From Variovorax paradoxus (GTDB taxonomy: Bacteria; Pseudomonadota; Gammaproteobacteria; Burkholderiales; Burkholderiaceae_C): DNA of 45,421 nucleotides. Below, in pieces: positions 44,149 through 45,421 of the stretch. A program made the position numbers and the translations under genes. Below the pieces are notes generated by a model, which was given only the letters and a program-made list of their open reading frames with translations, was not told the DNA's origin and ran no database searches. How positions within the stretch are numbered: the stretch's first letter is position 1; the number at the start of each line of letters is the position of its first letter. The stretch covers positions 1 to 45,421 of the forward strand of contig NZ_JXQQ01000067.1 in NCBI RefSeq assembly GCF_000834655.1, given 5' to 3'.

Positions 44149-44844
44149 ATGAGCGTGCTCCAGCTGCTGACCCAGGGCGACGGCGTCAGCCGTTCGGTGG
44201 CGGCGCTGCTGCTGGCGATGTCGATCGCCAGCTGGGTCGTGATCCTCTGGAAGGCGTGGCTCCTGCGCGGCGGCACGCGCGACGTGCTGCGCGGCATCGC
44301 GGCGTTCTGGCAGTCGGCCACGCTGGCCGACGCCGAGCAGAAGCTCAAGGCATTCGACCGGGCTACGCTGGTGCTGCCGGCGGTCGTGGCCCTCAAGAAC
44401 GCGGCGGCCCTCAATGCCAGCGGCACGCTGGGCGCCACGGGCGACCGCAACCAGCGCCTGACGCGCGCCCTGCGCGATGCACTCCACGGCGCGCTGCGGC
44501 GGCTACAGGCCGGACAGATTCTTCTCGCGACGGTCGGCGCCACGGCCCCCTTCGTCGGCCTCCTGGGCACGGTCTGGGGCATCTACGGTGCGCTGACGGG
44601 CATCGCGGGCCAGACCGGCGGCTTCACCATCGACAAGGTGGCCGGCCCGGTCGGCGAAGCGCTCGTCATGACGGCCTTCGGCCTGGCCGTCGCTATTCCG
44701 GCCGTGCTGGCCTACAACGTCTTCGGCCGTGTTATCGGCCGCGTCGAAGCCGAACTCGAAGGCTTCGCGCACGACCTGCTCGGCAGCTTCGGCGATGCTC
44801 CGGCACCCGCCGCGCCACCGCCGGCACGGCCGATGCCCGTCTAG
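44149..44844 (+). CDS. exbB: MotA/TolQ/ExbB proton channel family protein
   Basis: This 231-residue inner-membrane proton-channel subunit has three membrane helices: VAALLLAMSIASWVVILWKA near the N-terminus, ILLATVGATAPFVGLLGTVW, and VGEALVMTAFGLAVAIPAVL. TAPFVGLLGTVWGIYGALTG and the later TAFGLAVAIPAVLAYN are the ExbB/TolQ signatures. With ExbD it energises TonB-dependent outer-membrane uptake (ExbB) or envelope constriction (TolQ). No tonB is in view. Its length and the adjacent ExbD favour ExbB. Confidence 0.92.
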   Translation: MSVLQLLTQGDGVSRSVAALLLAMSIASWVVILWKAWLLRGGTRDVLRGIAAFWQSATLADAEQKLKAFDRATLVLPAVVALKNAAALNASGTLGATGDRNQRLTRALRDALHGALRRLQAGQILLATVGATAPFVGLLGTVWGIYGALTGIAGQTGGFTIDKVAGPVGEALVMTAFGLAVAIPAVLAYNVFGRVIGRVEAELEGFAHDLLGSFGDAPAPAAPPPARPMPV

Positions 44845-44863
44845 GCAGGCCGCAGGACGCGCC

Positions 44864-45334
44864 ATGGCCTTCGGACGCACTTCGCTAGGCAGCAGCGCCG
44901 CAGGCGGCGGCCGTGCCACGGGCGCCGGCGGGCAGCGACCGCTCTCCGACATCAATGTCACCCCGCTGGTCGACGTGATGCTGGTGCTATTGGTCATCTT
45001 CATCATCACCGCGCCGCTGATGGCCAGCTCGATCAAGCTCGACCTACCGCAGACCGATGCCGGCCAGCCCAACGACACGCCCAAGTTCGTGAGCCTTTCG
45101 GTCGATGCCTCGGGCAAGGTCTTCCTGAACGACAAGCCCGTGACCGACGAAGAGCTGGCCACCCAGCTCGAAAAAGCCGCCGCGGACAGCAAGGACACCG
45201 AGGTGCAGCTGCGCGCCGACCAGACCGTGCCTTACGGCAAGGTGGTGGCGCTCATGGGCATCGCGAACAAGGCTGGGTTGAGCCGCATCGGGTTCGTGAC
45301 CGAGGCCGAAGCGGCCGCTGAAAAACCACGCTGA
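44864..45334 (+). CDS. exbD: Biopolymer transport protein ExbD
   Basis: This 156-residue protein has one membrane helix (VDVMLVLLVIFIITAPLMAS) preceded by LSDINVTPLVDVM, which contains the proton-carrying Asp typical of ExbD/TolR. The C-terminal periplasmic domain (KFVSLSVDASGKVFLNDKPV, ADQTVPYGKVVALMGIANKA) is complete. It is 19 nt behind exbB and forms the stator complex with it. A Gly/Ala-rich N-terminal stretch (SSAAGGGRATGAGGQ) precedes the core. Confidence 0.93.
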   Translation: MAFGRTSLGSSAAGGGRATGAGGQRPLSDINVTPLVDVMLVLLVIFIITAPLMASSIKLDLPQTDAGQPNDTPKFVSLSVDASGKVFLNDKPVTDEELATQLEKAAADSKDTEVQLRADQTVPYGKVVALMGIANKAGLSRIGFVTEAEAAAEKPR

Positions 45335-45347
45335 TCCTGGCTTTGCT

Positions 45348-45368
45348 CCTTCCCCCTCTGGGGGAAGG
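45348..45368 (+). terminator. Hairpin after exbD (terminator-like or dispersed repeat)
   Basis: A 9-bp perfect stem CCTTCCCCC / GGGGGAAGG with a 3-nt loop, 14 nt after the exbD stop, followed by a G-rich tract (GGGATGGGGG). There is no T tract, so termination is uncertain. The remaining 50 nt of the window show no gene. Confidence 0.5.
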
Positions 45369-45421
45369 TTGGGATGGGGGCAAGCGGCGTTCGTTCAGCG
45401 CAGTGCTTTGTCAGCCGCCGC

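Overview
The window is GC-rich, densely packed bacterial chromosome. It looks like a beta-proteobacterium of the Comamonadaceae, close to Variovorax. That is an inference from gene content and style: a three-subunit transhydrogenase (pntA1-pntA2-pntB), an hpf-ptsN-hprK cluster, dapB followed by exbB/exbD, fur divergent from bamE, and several families of short intergenic repeats of the kind common in that family. I see no prophage, insertion sequence, CRISPR array, rRNA or tRNA gene.

Layout. 1-1316: the 3' end of a glycerol-3-phosphate dehydrogenase gene and a GntR/UTRA regulator 2 nt behind it, then a 94-bp tandem palindromic repeat array. 1602-6354: a DMT exporter and uvrA on the minus strand, divergent from ssb. 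6474-9321: an orphan membrane histidine kinase, a 45-codon remnant of a GFA-family gene, and yebC. 9497-13085: a PaiB-like flavin-binding protein, a PEP mutase/isocitrate lyase-family enzyme, and the biotin ECF importer bioM-bioN-bioY. 13092-15901: a DUF6314 protein, a small exported protein built of 35-residue repeats, an isochorismatase-fold protein lacking the catalytic Cys, and an unrecognised membrane protein.

16201-20317 is the least understood part: a tightly coupled operon (4-nt overlaps) of a DUF6891 protein, a VanW-domain/glycosyltransferase-like fusion, and a zinc-ribbon, single-pass membrane protein with FxLYD-like domains. It is my best candidate for an undescribed system, probably acting on the cell envelope. 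20354-24403: an LLM flavin oxidoreductase, mnmA, a 140-bp palindromic element, a NudJ-like Nudix hydrolase, an exported DUF4019 protein and an orphan OmpR-type response regulator.

24404-37248: a regulatory region, the pnt operon (with a heptamer tandem repeat between pntA1 and pntA2), fadD, a dipeptide/oligopeptide ABC transporter in the order B-C-D-F-A with mtnN attached, and corA. 37432-45421: a LexA-type box in front of a UvrD/Rep-like helicase gene, then hpf, ptsN, hprK, fur, bamE, dapB, exbB and exbD. Together the genes cover DNA repair, redox balance, fatty-acid activation, peptide and biotin uptake, metal homeostasis, PTS-Ntr regulation, lysine/peptidoglycan precursor synthesis and envelope energisation. 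Three related copies of a GC-rich hairpin repeat sit at 31640, 40930 and 44059; one of them interrupts the dpp operon.
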